Shown here: in pieces, positions 26,409-34,897 of the stretch
How the letters are laid out: each line of letters begins with the position of its first letter
Numbering within the stretch: the first letter of the stretch is position 1
Assembly: GCA_036496265.1 (NCBI GenBank)
Contig: DASXLL010000149.1
Coordinates: 1 to 59,909, forward strand
Origin: CAYLLN01 sp036496265
Lineage (GTDB): Bacteria > Planctomycetota > Planctomycetia > Pirellulales > Pirellulaceae
DNA length: 59,909 nt
Reading direction: 5' to 3'
The notes under the pieces: generated by a model
What the model saw: only the letters and a program-made list of their open reading frames with translations
The model's database searches: none
What the model was told of the DNA's origin: nothing
Made by a program: the position numbers and the translations under genes

Positions 26409-28055
26409 ATGATGCGCTACATTGTCTGCCTGGTAACGATCTTTTGCGCGCTGCTCGGACTGCCAATCTCCGTGTTAGCGCAGCAATCATACGACCTGGT
26501 TATCCAGAATGGCCGCATTGTCGATGGCACGGGCGCACCCTGGTACATCGCCGACATCGCCATCCGCGACGGCAAAATCGCCCGCATCGGCCGCCTGGGC
26601 GCGTCAGCCGCGAAGCGAACGATCGACGGCACGGGCCTTGTCGTCGCTCCGGGCTTCATCGACATGATGGGCCAAACCGCCAGTCCCATGCTCGACGATC
26701 CGACGACCGCTCTCAACCTCCTAACGCAAGGCATCACGACGATCAATGCCGGCGAAGGCCAAAGCGCGGCCCCGCTTGGCGACGAAGGTGCCAAACGCCT
26801 TGGCTGGCGCACGATGCGCGAGTATTTCGACCGAATCGACGATCGCGGGATTCCGATCAATGTTGCCCAAACGATTGGTCATACGCAAATCCGCCAAATC
26901 GTCCTCGGCGACGTCGATCGGCGGCCCAGCGAGGCGGAATTGAAGCAAATGGAGGATCTCGTTGCCGAGGCGATGCGGGCTGGAGCCATTGGGGTTTCGA
27001 CGGCGCTTATCTATCCGCCGGCGGTCTATGCCTCGACTGAGGAAATTGGCGCCCTTGCTGCAGTTGCCGGTAAATATGGCGGCCGCTACTACACGCATAT
27101 GCGGAATGAAGGCGATCGGCTGGAGGAAGCGATCGATGAAGCGCTCGAAATTGGCCGCCGCGGGAAGACGCCGGTCCACATTTTTCACCTCAAAGCAGCC
27201 GGCAGGCAAAACTGGGGGAAAATGCAGCTCGCGATTGCCAAAATTAAAGCGGCCCGTGCCGCCGGCGAGCAAGTCACGTCTGATATTTATCCATATATCA
27301 ATAACGGCCTGGGCATCGCGGCATTCATTCATCCGCGGCATTCGAGCGAAGGCCACCAGCGGTTGATTGCCAAATTGGATGATCCGGCCGTGCGAGCCGA
27401 AATCCGTAAAGAGATGGAAACGACAGCCGGGTGGGAAAATTGGTATCGCCATGTCGGGCTTGATTGGAGCAAGGTAATCATCGGCCAGACGTCTGATCGC
27501 CGGTATTCGGAACTTGTCGGGCAGTCGGTCGCTGAGATGGCCCAAGCCAAAGGCGAAGAACCATGGGATACGTTTTTCAATCTTGTGCGGGCTGGTGCTT
27601 TCGCTCTGCCCGAAAGCATGAGCGAGGAGAATAAGATTCTTGCGCTTCGTGAGGATTTCATTTCCTTTTGCACCGACGTTGGTCCGGCGAGCTCGCTCAT
27701 CGCTTCGCATCCGCGGGCTTTTGGTTCGTTTCCGAGACTGTTTTCCAAATATGTGCGTGAATTGGGCGTGATGTCGTTGGAGCGAGCGGTTGCTCAGGCG
27801 AGTGCTACGGCGGCAAATGCGGTAATGGCGTATGATCGCGGGCGCCTTGCGGAGGGGCTGGCCGCCGACATTATTGTGTTCGATTACGATCGCATCGCTG
27901 ACAAGGCGACGTTTGCCAAGCCGAACGAGCCGTCGGTTGGCATGAAATACGTGATCGTGAATGGCGCCGTCGTTCTGGATGATGGCAAATTTACGGGGGC
28001 CCGGCCAGGGCGCGTGCTGCGTGGTCCGGCTTATCAAGCCGAGCAAGCTAGGTAA
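26409..28055 (+). CDS. exported N-acyl-D-amino-acid deacylase-like amidohydrolase lacking the HxH motif
   Basis: 548 residues with a signal peptide (MMRYIVCLVTIFCALLGLPI... cut near LAQ). The amidohydrolase fold is clear: DLVIQNGRIVDGTGAPWYIADIAIRDGKIARIG, VAPGFID, GRYYTHMRNEGDRL, HIFHLKAAG and SHPRAFGSFPRLFSKYVRE with a matching C-terminal beta-sandwich. Where D-aminoacylases have HxH after PGFID, this protein has MMGQT (residues 86-90), so the first metal-binding pair is absent while the His of THMRNE and of FHLK remain. A similar replacement occurs in a subgroup I recall from planctomycetes and acidobacteria. Its activity may differ, for example one metal or a non-hydrolytic role. Confidence 0.85.
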   Translation: MMRYIVCLVTIFCALLGLPISVLAQQSYDLVIQNGRIVDGTGAPWYIADIAIRDGKIARIGRLGASAAKRTIDGTGLVVAPGFIDMMGQTASPMLDDPTTALNLLTQGITTINAGEGQSAAPLGDEGAKRLGWRTMREYFDRIDDRGIPINVAQTIGHTQIRQIVLGDVDRRPSEAELKQMEDLVAEAMRAGAIGVSTALIYPPAVYASTEEIGALAAVAGKYGGRYYTHMRNEGDRLEEAIDEALEIGRRGKTPVHIFHLKAAGRQNWGKMQLAIAKIKAARAAGEQVTSDIYPYINNGLGIAAFIHPRHSSEGHQRLIAKLDDPAVRAEIRKEMETTAGWENWYRHVGLDWSKVIIGQTSDRRYSELVGQSVAEMAQAKGEEPWDTFFNLVRAGAFALPESMSEENKILALREDFISFCTDVGPASSLIASHPRAFGSFPRLFSKYVRELGVMSLERAVAQASATAANAVMAYDRGRLAEGLAADIIVFDYDRIADKATFAKPNEPSVGMKYVIVNGAVVLDDGKFTGARPGRVLRGPAYQAEQAR

Positions 28056-28083
28056 CTGATTATTCTTTAAATCGAGAATCGTG

Positions 28084-29157
28084 ATGCGTCTTATCCGAGT
28101 TATTGAATTGGCCGTTGTATTCGCTATGTGTTTGCTGTCGTCGTCGGCATTGCATTCTCAGGAGCGGCCGCTGGCGTTCAATGATGCGCAGCCGCAGCGA
28201 TACGAGCTTTCTGCTCGGGCCAGTCAGCTTGATTCACGGGCGAAGGAGCATTCTGAAATCGATTTTGTCTTCGCCAAGGATGGGAAGAATGTGGATACGG
28301 AGCGGGCGATGGTCGATACCCGCGTTCAGCCGCGGGGGAAGCTGGTGATTTGGTTGATGGGTTATAACGGGCAGCTCTTCGAGCGGGTATCTAGTTACGG
28401 CTTGCATGCGATTCAGGTTCATTATGCCAATGGTTGGTTTGGGAAGCTGTCGCGGCAAGGACCGGCTGGGGACGACAAGTATCTCGGGAAAATCCGCCTG
28501 GAGGCGGCGACGGGTGAGGATGTCAGTTCCGCCGTTAGCATTCCGAAGCCCGACGGCATGCAGGAAAGGGCGTTTCAGTTCGTGAGTTGGTTGGCCAAGG
28601 AAAACCCGCAGGCGCGGTGGGACTATTTTCTTACGGACGATCAAAAAGGCATCCGTTGGGAGCGTGTGATCATTTCGGGCAGCTCGCACGGATCGACGAC
28701 GGCAGCTCGCTTTGCGATTCAGCAGCGCGTCGATCGGGTGGTCATGTTTTGCGGGCCACGGGATCAAACGGAAACGTGGCAGGGGCTGCCATCGGCGACG
28801 CCGTCGAATCGATTCTTTGGATTCAGCCATGTTCTCGATGGCGGCTGGACGGGCGACCACTATTGCCGTTCGTGGGAATTGTTAGGGCTCAATCAATACG
28901 GGCCGATCGTCAATGTCGATGAAGCCAAGCCGCCGTATGGCAACACGCGGCGGCTAATTACCAATGCTGACGTTAAAAACGACGATCGGCGGGCTCATAG
29001 TTCGGTTGTTCCGGGCAATGCAGCCGTGAAGGACGCGGCGGGTAAGTTCATTCATGAGGATGTGTGGCGGTATTTGTTCACGCATCCGGTTGAAAGTGTC
29101 GGTCAGCCGGTGCCGCGCGATCCGGAATGTAAGGTCGAGGAGCGGTCGAAGCGTTAG
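28084..29157 (+). CDS. secreted alpha/beta-hydrolase-like protein (BPSS1187-like)
   Basis: 357 residues from the ATG at 28084 (a GTG one codon earlier is also open). There is a signal peptide (MRLIRVIELAVVFAMCLLSS). GKLVIWLMGYNGQ suggests the oxyanion-hole strand, and RVIISGSSHGSTTAARFAI gives the nucleophile elbow G-S-S201-H-G, followed by MFCGPRDQTETWQGL. The pattern resembles the BPSS1187 family of alpha/beta hydrolases, whose substrates are unknown. Its TAG overlaps the stop of the minus-strand serine hydrolase (TTAG), so the two genes converge tail to tail. Confidence 0.75.
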   Translation: MRLIRVIELAVVFAMCLLSSSALHSQERPLAFNDAQPQRYELSARASQLDSRAKEHSEIDFVFAKDGKNVDTERAMVDTRVQPRGKLVIWLMGYNGQLFERVSSYGLHAIQVHYANGWFGKLSRQGPAGDDKYLGKIRLEAATGEDVSSAVSIPKPDGMQERAFQFVSWLAKENPQARWDYFLTDDQKGIRWERVIISGSSHGSTTAARFAIQQRVDRVVMFCGPRDQTETWQGLPSATPSNRFFGFSHVLDGGWTGDHYCRSWELLGLNQYGPIVNVDEAKPPYGNTRRLITNADVKNDDRRAHSSVVPGNAAVKDAAGKFIHEDVWRYLFTHPVESVGQPVPRDPECKVEERSKR

Positions 29158-31235
29158 TTTTTGTTGACGAGGAAAGTGGCTTTGCGGACGGAGAAGTAGT
29201 CGTCGCCTGAAAACACCAAGTACACTGCTGAGCCGTCGGCGCTAATCCATTTGGTCGGCAAGCTGTTGGTTTCGCCGGGGCCGACGTCCCAATCGTTGGT
29301 GTAATACACGGTCGACCAGGGTCCCCAAGGCTCGGGGCTTTCGTAGATGCCGAAGCCGCCTTGGAATCGGCTGTCGCGCGATTTGTCGGCGACGATTTGG
29401 CAGATCAGATACCGCTTGAGGCCGGCGTTGTAACTAACGCTCATTCGGTAGCAGCCGCCGGGATTTGAGAACGCCTGTCCACGCTCGCCGATCGATTTGG
29501 TCCACGTGGGCCGGCCACTGGCGTCGAGCTCACTGAAGAATTCATAAGCGGCCCGTTCGTTGATGCGCTTTTGCGGAACGCGCGCCAGGACGACGCCGTC
29601 GGCCGGTTCGTAGGCGCTGTCGCTGTTATGGGAATAGACGTAGACGAATTCGTCGCGGGCGCCGGCGTAGTTTTTGCCAAAGTTGAGAAAGGTTGGGCAG
29701 CCGAAGCTTTTGTTGAACTTCCAATCGCTCCAGGTCCAGGTCTGACCGTGGTCGGTGGACCAGCCGAGCTGTGAATTGTTCGTGTTTCGAACGAGGACAT
29801 AGAGCACGCCATCGACCATCAGCATGCCGCTGGCTTTGCGGCCTCGCGCGCCTTCGCCTTTGGTCTCGAATGTGGCTGAGCGGATGTTGATGCCGCGAAA
29901 ATCGTTCGGAGTGCCTGCGACGCGGACGAGGCCCATGCTCAATTTCTCTTTGAGGAAGGGCTCAAAGCCGTTGGCGTCGCCATAGGCAGTGTAGAGATTG
30001 TCATCGTCGGCCCAGGTGAGCGGCCAGTTGTCGCCGCCTTTGGCCTTTCGCACGATCGTGTCTTTGGGAGTCCACTCGACGTGGCTGATGAGCTTGCTTT
30101 GCGGATAGGGTGCCGCTCGGCTGGTCTTTTTGTCGATGATCGCCGCCATCAGCGGCTCGAACAACATTTCATTTACCGCATCGCGACTTTTGGCGCCGGC
30201 CAAATCAGCGCCATTACGCACCGCGATCAAATTCAAGCTCGGAATAACGAGGAGGATTTGATTGCCTGCACCGGCGCCCCAGTAGGCGTCTTTAGGTACT
30301 TTTGCAAAGTGACCATCGTTATTGCTCCACCAGCCGATGCCGTTGGGACCGGGTGTCCCGGCGTCGATCGTCGTTTCACGGACGGCTTCCTTGCTGATGA
30401 GTTGCTTGCCGTCCCAATCGCCGTCGCGGAGCATGAGGCGGCCGACGCGAGCAGCGGTGCGGGCCGTGTAGCCGCCGCCGCCCCAGGAGCCGACCATGGG
30501 CAGGCCATCGACGACCGAAGTCTGGCCATAGCCGACGCTCCATTCCTTGTCGGGTGCGCCGATTGGCCGCATTACTCGCTCGCGAAGCAAGCTGCGAACG
30601 TCCTTTTGTGGGCCATCATGAATCGCGGCCGTCACACAATAGGTCAGCAAAGCGATTCCCGGATTGCTGTATGCCCACTTTGTGCCGGGCTCCGTTACGA
30701 CCGGCGTTTTGTCGCGCGAGATCGTGAAGGGATCGTTCGGTGGATCGAGCCGCTTCCAGAATTCGCCTTTCCAGCCGGGCTCGTTGGTGTGGGTGGTGCC
30801 TTCGACCGACGAGTCTTCGAGTCCGGCTGTGTGCGAACCGAGTTGCCGGATCGTGATTTTGGATTTTTGGGGATCGTTTTGCCACTGCTTGATGTACTTG
30901 GACGCCAGATCATCGAGCGAGATTTTTCCATCGGTCATCGCCACTGCGCACGAGACGCCGCCGACTACGGCTTTCGCCATTGAAGCAGTGAAATGCGTTT
31001 TGTCCGCGGCGTGGCCTTCGGCATACCACTCATAGACGACGCGGTCATTGCGGACGACGAACAGCGCTTTGGTCGTCTTGGCGATGCCGTCGCGCAGGGC
31101 GTCGAGCTTGGTTTGCGACATGCCTTGGCTCTCGGGAGTCGCCGTTTTCCATTCGAAGTCGGCGGCTGGTAGATAGGCGGCGAAAGCGGCGATGGTCACG
31201 ATCAGCAAGGACTTAGTAGCGGTTATTCGACTCAT
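29154..31235 (-). CDS. serine hydrolase (class C beta-lactamase-like) fused to a DUF4185-type domain
   Basis: 693 residues with an N-terminal signal peptide (ATKSLLIVTIAAFAAYLPAA). Residues about 28-380 are a penicillin-binding-protein/beta-lactamase-like serine hydrolase with S85-x-x-K88 (TASMAK) and Y189-S-N191 (WAYSNPG); the third motif is replaced by a Gly-rich GAGAGN. Residues about 385-690 look like a DUF4185 beta-propeller: NWPLTWADDDNLYTAYGDA, GMLMVDGVLYVLVRN, FVYVYSHNSDSAYEPADGVV and WISADGSAVYLVFSGDD. Fusion of the two is unusual and suggests a secreted esterase or transpeptidase-like enzyme with a glycan-binding partner domain. It converges on and overlaps the upstream hydrolase. 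Confidence 0.8.
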   Translation of the reverse strand: MSRITATKSLLIVTIAAFAAYLPAADFEWKTATPESQGMSQTKLDALRDGIAKTTKALFVVRNDRVVYEWYAEGHAADKTHFTASMAKAVVGGVSCAVAMTDGKISLDDLASKYIKQWQNDPQKSKITIRQLGSHTAGLEDSSVEGTTHTNEPGWKGEFWKRLDPPNDPFTISRDKTPVVTEPGTKWAYSNPGIALLTYCVTAAIHDGPQKDVRSLLRERVMRPIGAPDKEWSVGYGQTSVVDGLPMVGSWGGGGYTARTAARVGRLMLRDGDWDGKQLISKEAVRETTIDAGTPGPNGIGWWSNNDGHFAKVPKDAYWGAGAGNQILLVIPSLNLIAVRNGADLAGAKSRDAVNEMLFEPLMAAIIDKKTSRAAPYPQSKLISHVEWTPKDTIVRKAKGGDNWPLTWADDDNLYTAYGDANGFEPFLKEKLSMGLVRVAGTPNDFRGINIRSATFETKGEGARGRKASGMLMVDGVLYVLVRNTNNSQLGWSTDHGQTWTWSDWKFNKSFGCPTFLNFGKNYAGARDEFVYVYSHNSDSAYEPADGVVLARVPQKRINERAAYEFFSELDASGRPTWTKSIGERGQAFSNPGGCYRMSVSYNAGLKRYLICQIVADKSRDSRFQGGFGIYESPEPWGPWSTVYYTNDWDVGPGETNSLPTKWISADGSAVYLVFSGDDYFSVRKATFLVNKN

Positions 31236-31523
31236 TGTTGACCTCGGCGGAGCGCTAAAGTTTGAAGTTTTTTCATTACGGACGACTCCCGCGATGGTTG
31301 GAAGTGGTTGGCGCTGCGAGAGTTGTGAAATTGGGTTGAACTGGCTTTGCGCTCAAGTTGAGCGCGAATGTAGGCGAACAGTTGGGGCTTCGGGATCTGG
31401 GGTTGAGGGAGTGCGGTTCGCGCAGAGGTTGCCCTCCATAAATACCTATCGCGATTTGGGCAAAAAACCGGGCCAGATTTTGGAAAATTGTTTCAAGGGG
31501 AAAATGCTGGGAAATGTGAACGG

Positions 31524-32492
31524 CTAACGGTTGTAAATCGGTACGATGCCGCGGAGGGGAGCATAAGCTTCGTCGCAGGCGGCAAGGACTTCGGCAGTGA
31601 GTGGCGGCTTTTCGAGCACGGCTAGCGCGGTTTGCAGATGTTCGATTCGCGACACGCCAAGGATGGCGCTGGTAATGCCCGCTTGCTGAATCACCCAGCC
31701 GAGGGCGAGCTCGACGAGGGACCGGCCAGCTTTTTCGGCAATCTGCCTCAATCGCTCGACCGCCGCAAAATTCTCCGCGTGCCAATACCGGTCGCGATAC
31801 AGCGGCATGCGGTCAAAACGCGTGCCGGCAATCGGCGCCGCGGCGAGGTGCTTCCCACTCAACAGCCCGCCCGCCAGCGGATTATATGGCACAGCGGCCA
31901 GATTGAACTCGCGACAACACGGCAACAGCTCCTGCTCGATTCGCCGCGCGAGCAAGTTATACATCGGCTGGACCGCGACGATTGGCTGCCAGCCGTTTGT
32001 CTCAGCCAGCCAGAGCATCTGGCAAACTTGCCACGAAGCATAATTCGAAACGGCAACGAACCGCACCTTGCCGGCCCGCACCAGCTCGTCCATCGCGGCC
32101 AGCGACTGCTCAAGCGGCGTCGCATAGTCCGGCTGATGCAAGTAATAGACGTCGAGATAGTCGGTTTGCAGTCGTTTGAGGCTGCCATCGATGTGCTTGT
32201 GAATCGCGGTGGGCGAGAGGCCTTGGTCCTCCGGCGCATCGCTGAATTTGACGCCGACTTTACTGGCGAGGATGACGCGTTCGCGGCGGCCGGCGAGAAT
32301 TTGGCCCAGCATTGTTTCCGATTGGCCGCTGTTATAGACGTTGGCGGTATCGAAGAAAGTGAGGCCGCGCTCGAGGCACAAATCGACGACGGAGCGGGCG
32401 GCGGGCTCATCGAGCTGGCTGGCGAACGTCATCGTGCCGAGTGTGAGTGGCGCCACCGAGAGATTCGATTTTCCAAGACGTCGCGGATCCAT
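31524..32492 (-). CDS. aldo/keto reductase
   Basis: 322 residues from the ATG at 32492, two bases after the stop of the preceding isomerase gene (TAG-CC-ATG), which suggests translational coupling. Upstream in-frame codons lack support. The AKR tetrad is complete: D48 and Y53 (FDTANVYNSG), K78 (ILASKVG) and H119 (VYYLHQPD). MYNLLARRIEQELLP and the C-terminal ILGVSRIEHL cofactor segment are also as expected. Substrates are likely sugar aldehydes or ketones; the neighbours are an isomerase and an SDR enzyme, which fits a sugar or polyol pathway. Confidence 0.92.
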   Translation of the reverse strand: MDPRRLGKSNLSVAPLTLGTMTFASQLDEPAARSVVDLCLERGLTFFDTANVYNSGQSETMLGQILAGRRERVILASKVGVKFSDAPEDQGLSPTAIHKHIDGSLKRLQTDYLDVYYLHQPDYATPLEQSLAAMDELVRAGKVRFVAVSNYASWQVCQMLWLAETNGWQPIVAVQPMYNLLARRIEQELLPCCREFNLAAVPYNPLAGGLLSGKHLAAAPIAGTRFDRMPLYRDRYWHAENFAAVERLRQIAEKAGRSLVELALGWVIQQAGITSAILGVSRIEHLQTALAVLEKPPLTAEVLAACDEAYAPLRGIVPIYNR

Positions 32493-32494
32493 GG

Positions 32495-33310
32495 CTATTT
32501 CAAAAAGTGTTGACGGAGAAACTGGATACTTTTTCGAGCCCAAGCGTCTTCTTTGGCGATCGATAGCTCGAGAGTCGGTTCAGGCGGCGGCCACAGTTCG
32601 AGTATGACATTTACGTCAATCGTGCGCTCTCTGCGAAGTCCGCCGAGAAGATCAAACAGATTTACCAGTCCGTCGCCGGCCGCACAACCTTCCACAATGA
32701 AGCCTTTTTTATGCGGCAAGCGACGAGCGACAAAGTCCTTGTAATGGACATTGACGACAAATGTCCCAAGCGACGCGAGGGTGGTGCGTAGGTCCTCGCC
32801 GCAGCCGAGCGAATTCGCGGTATCGAAACAGACGCCGACATGGCGGCTATTACACTGCTTAACGATGTCCGCCAGATCGGCGGCGACAAGCGAATCGTGG
32901 TTTTCTAAGGCCAGCGTTATGTCCGCCTGGGCATATTCAGGCAAGACAGATTTGATTGAGGCAATGGCATCGTCATACGTTGCGAAATGCTCCTCGTCGA
33001 TCACGGTACGAACGATTGGCGAGACCAGCGTTTTCGCGATTTGCAAATAGGTTCGGAGCACGGACGGTTCAATTCCCCAGGTGCCGACTTCGAGATAAAT
33101 GCCTTTTTTGCGCGCGAGTGCCGCTAGCGCGTCCAGTTGTGACGCAGAAAGGCGGTCGAGCGGCATGTTGTCGGCGATTTGCACGACGTGGACGCCGAGA
33201 TTGACGGCTTTGTGCAGCAATTCGGCATGTGTCAGCGGATTTCGCGGCTGTTCGTAGCCGGGGACGCCGGCGGCCCAGACGTAGGTGTAGGAACTAATGC
33301 CGAGACGCAT
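32495..33310 (-). CDS. sugar phosphate isomerase/epimerase-like TIM-barrel protein
   Basis: 271 residues, cytosolic. It begins MRLGISSYTYVWAAGVPGY and shows TLALENHDSL, VGVCFDTANSLGCGEDL and VNVHYKDFVARR, the metal-binding and active-site segments of the xylose-isomerase-like family (Glu in LALENHD, Asp in CFDTAN, His in NVHYKD, Glu in VILELW). The specificity cannot be deduced. It is followed 2 nt later by the aldo/keto reductase and preceded by an SDR gene after a REP-like palindrome. Confidence 0.88.
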   Translation of the reverse strand: MRLGISSYTYVWAAGVPGYEQPRNPLTHAELLHKAVNLGVHVVQIADNMPLDRLSASQLDALAALARKKGIYLEVGTWGIEPSVLRTYLQIAKTLVSPIVRTVIDEEHFATYDDAIASIKSVLPEYAQADITLALENHDSLVAADLADIVKQCNSRHVGVCFDTANSLGCGEDLRTTLASLGTFVVNVHYKDFVARRLPHKKGFIVEGCAAGDGLVNLFDLLGGLRRERTIDVNVILELWPPPEPTLELSIAKEDAWARKSIQFLRQHFLK

Positions 33311-33345
33311 GATGCAGTGTTCTTATTGACGCCAAGTCGCACGAT

Positions 33346-33366
33346 GGTGGGCGCAGCCCACCCTAC
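33346..33366 (-). repeat. REP-like palindrome, GTGGGC family, copy 1
   Basis: On the minus strand GTAG is followed by GGTGGGC, a 3-nt loop and GCCCACC (7-bp stem). It sits in the 71-nt gap between the SDR gene and the TIM-barrel gene. Sister copies are at 34292-34312 and 51736-51756. The 5' GTAG next to a GC-rich hairpin is the hallmark of REP sequences recognised by RAYT transposases. Confidence 0.7.
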
Positions 33367-33381
33367 ATCCTCTCGCACGAG

Positions 33382-34254
33382 TTACTTTGCTGAAGCGGCC
33401 GTCTTGAGAAGCCGGCCGTTGCCGTTACGCTCAGCAGCCGCATGAGCCACCGCTCCATTGCCAGCCGTGTTCGTTGCCTCACCGTCGGCCGACGCGTCAA
33501 ATACCAGACCGGCCGCATTAAAGCCACCATCGACATTGAGCACGTGGCCGTTGACGAAGCTCGATTCGCGGGCAGCGAGGAACAGGACGGCGGCGGCGAT
33601 TTCTTCGCGCTCGCCGTAGCGTTTGACGGGGATTCGATCGTAATAGGCCTGGCGGGTCGAGGGCGTGTGCGTGCCGCGGCTTTGATCCGTATCGACGGGG
33701 CCGGGCGAGACGGCGTTCACGCGAACGCCCAGCGGCGCGAGCTCGACGGCCATCACCTTGGTGAGCAAAATCACGCCGGCCTTGCTCGCGCCGTAAGCCC
33801 CCCTGCCCTGCCCTCCGCGCTGGCCGGAAATGGACGCGATGTTGACGATGCGACCACCGTTGTTTTTTAGCATGGCCTTGGCGGCGGCCTGACCGCACAA
33901 AAATGTGCCGGTCAGGTTCACTCGGAGTTGCAATTCCCACTCTTCCAGCGTCGTTTCCAACACCGGCTTGTTGGACCCGATGCCGGCGTTGTTCACGAGC
34001 ACGTCGAGGCGGCCGAATTGAGCGAGCGTGTCGCCGATCAAGGCATTGACTTGGGCCGGCTCGGCGACATCGGACCGGATGGCGATCGCCTGGCCGCCGC
34101 TGGCGACAATTTCGCCGGCAACGCGACGAGCACTCGCGCCGTCGATATCGGCGACGACCACGGACGCTCCTTCCGCGGCCAATGCGGCCGCGATTGCCTC
34201 GCCGATGCCTCGGCCGGCACCGGTGACAATGGCTACGTCGTCTTGAAACCGCAT
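33382..34254 (-). CDS. SDR family oxidoreductase with a C-terminal extension
   Basis: 290 residues from the ATG at 34254 (AGGG upstream; an earlier TTG is possible). Classical SDR motifs are TGAGRGIG (11-18), NNAG (88-91), catalytic S143, Y154 and K158 (YGASK), and the PGPVDT segment. About 40 residues follow the usual C-terminal strand (NVDGGFNAAG) and form an Ala/Asn-rich tail not expected in the family. It may be a FabG-like or sugar/secondary alcohol dehydrogenase. It is bracketed on both sides by REP-like palindromes. Confidence 0.92.
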   Translation of the reverse strand: MRFQDDVAIVTGAGRGIGEAIAAALAAEGASVVVADIDGASARRVAGEIVASGGQAIAIRSDVAEPAQVNALIGDTLAQFGRLDVLVNNAGIGSNKPVLETTLEEWELQLRVNLTGTFLCGQAAAKAMLKNNGGRIVNIASISGQRGGQGRGAYGASKAGVILLTKVMAVELAPLGVRVNAVSPGPVDTDQSRGTHTPSTRQAYYDRIPVKRYGEREEIAAAVLFLAARESSFVNGHVLNVDGGFNAAGLVFDASADGEATNTAGNGAVAHAAAERNGNGRLLKTAASAK

Positions 34255-34291
34255 ACGTTGTCCCTTGTTCTTTCTCGCCAAGCCCTCTGGC

Positions 34292-34312
34292 GGTGGGCAC
34301 AGCCCACCCTAC
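34292..34312 (-). repeat. REP-like palindrome, GTGGGC family, copy 2
   Basis: Same element as copies 1 and 3: on the minus strand GTAG, GGTGGGC, 3-nt loop, GCCCACC. It lies in the 74-nt gap between the lipoprotein gene and the SDR gene and ends 38 nt upstream of the SDR start codon. Confidence 0.7.
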
Positions 34313-34328
34313 GCCTTCTGCGCCGACG

Positions 34329-34823
34329 CTATTTTGGCGGCAGCTTGAACTCGAAGTTGTTGCCGTCGGCTTTCACAATGATTTCTTCCGGCTGAATTTT
34401 GTCGCTGCAAGGCAGAGGCGGAAAAACAACGCGGCTGGCAAAATCCGCTTCATTCTTCTTGATCTCTTCGGGCGTCATGTTCGCCTTGTCCTCGCCCGAA
34501 AGGGCTGGACGACGGCCGGTCGGCATTTCGAACGTAATGCGATGCGGCCCTGTCACGGCGCCCGGCTTGGGTGGAATGCCGATCGTGGTGAGCGAAAATG
34601 TCCCGTCTGCACCAACCTCACCGCGGGCCTCCCGGCCTGGGTTGCCGGCTTTGCGGCCGGTCTTATCGGGGTCATCGACTGGCGCAAACACGATTACGCC
34701 ACCCGCGGCAGGTTTGCCCTCACAACTCGTGACTTTGCCGGTGACGGGTACGAGCGCGTACGGATCAGCTTTACAGCCGGCGAAGGTTGCCAGAAGCGCG
34801 GCGGCGATGAAGAAGCGTGGCAT
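34329..34823 (-). CDS. lipoprotein with a transthyretin/carboxypeptidase-regulatory-like domain
   Basis: 164 residues. The N-terminus MPRFFIAAALLATFAGC ends in a lipobox-like sequence with the lipidated Cys at 17, so an outer-envelope lipoprotein is likely. The mature domain begins with VPVTGKVTSCEGKPAAGGVIVFAP and contains GADGTFSLTT and GPHRITFEM, the strand pattern of planctomycete transthyretin-like or carboxypeptidase-regulatory-like domains. Genes of this type often sit just downstream of DUF1559 genes, as here (about 74 nt, same strand). The function is unknown. Confidence 0.8.
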   Translation of the reverse strand: MPRFFIAAALLATFAGCKADPYALVPVTGKVTSCEGKPAAGGVIVFAPVDDPDKTGRKAGNPGREARGEVGADGTFSLTTIGIPPKPGAVTGPHRITFEMPTGRRPALSGEDKANMTPEEIKKNEADFASRVVFPPLPCSDKIQPEEIIVKADGNNFEFKLPPK

Positions 34824-34897
34824 GGGGCAGGAGAATCGAATGCAATGGAGAATGACCGGGAGGCTGACGCCTCCCGCTCGCCATTTTGTTAAGCGGC

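Noticed and set aside
26721..28046. 441-codon minus-strand frame
   Set aside because: Antisense of the amidohydrolase gene, whose family motifs are clear on the plus strand.
33518..34300. 260-codon minus-strand frame overlapping the SDR gene in another frame
   Set aside because: Arg-rich shadow; the SDR frame has complete catalytic motifs.
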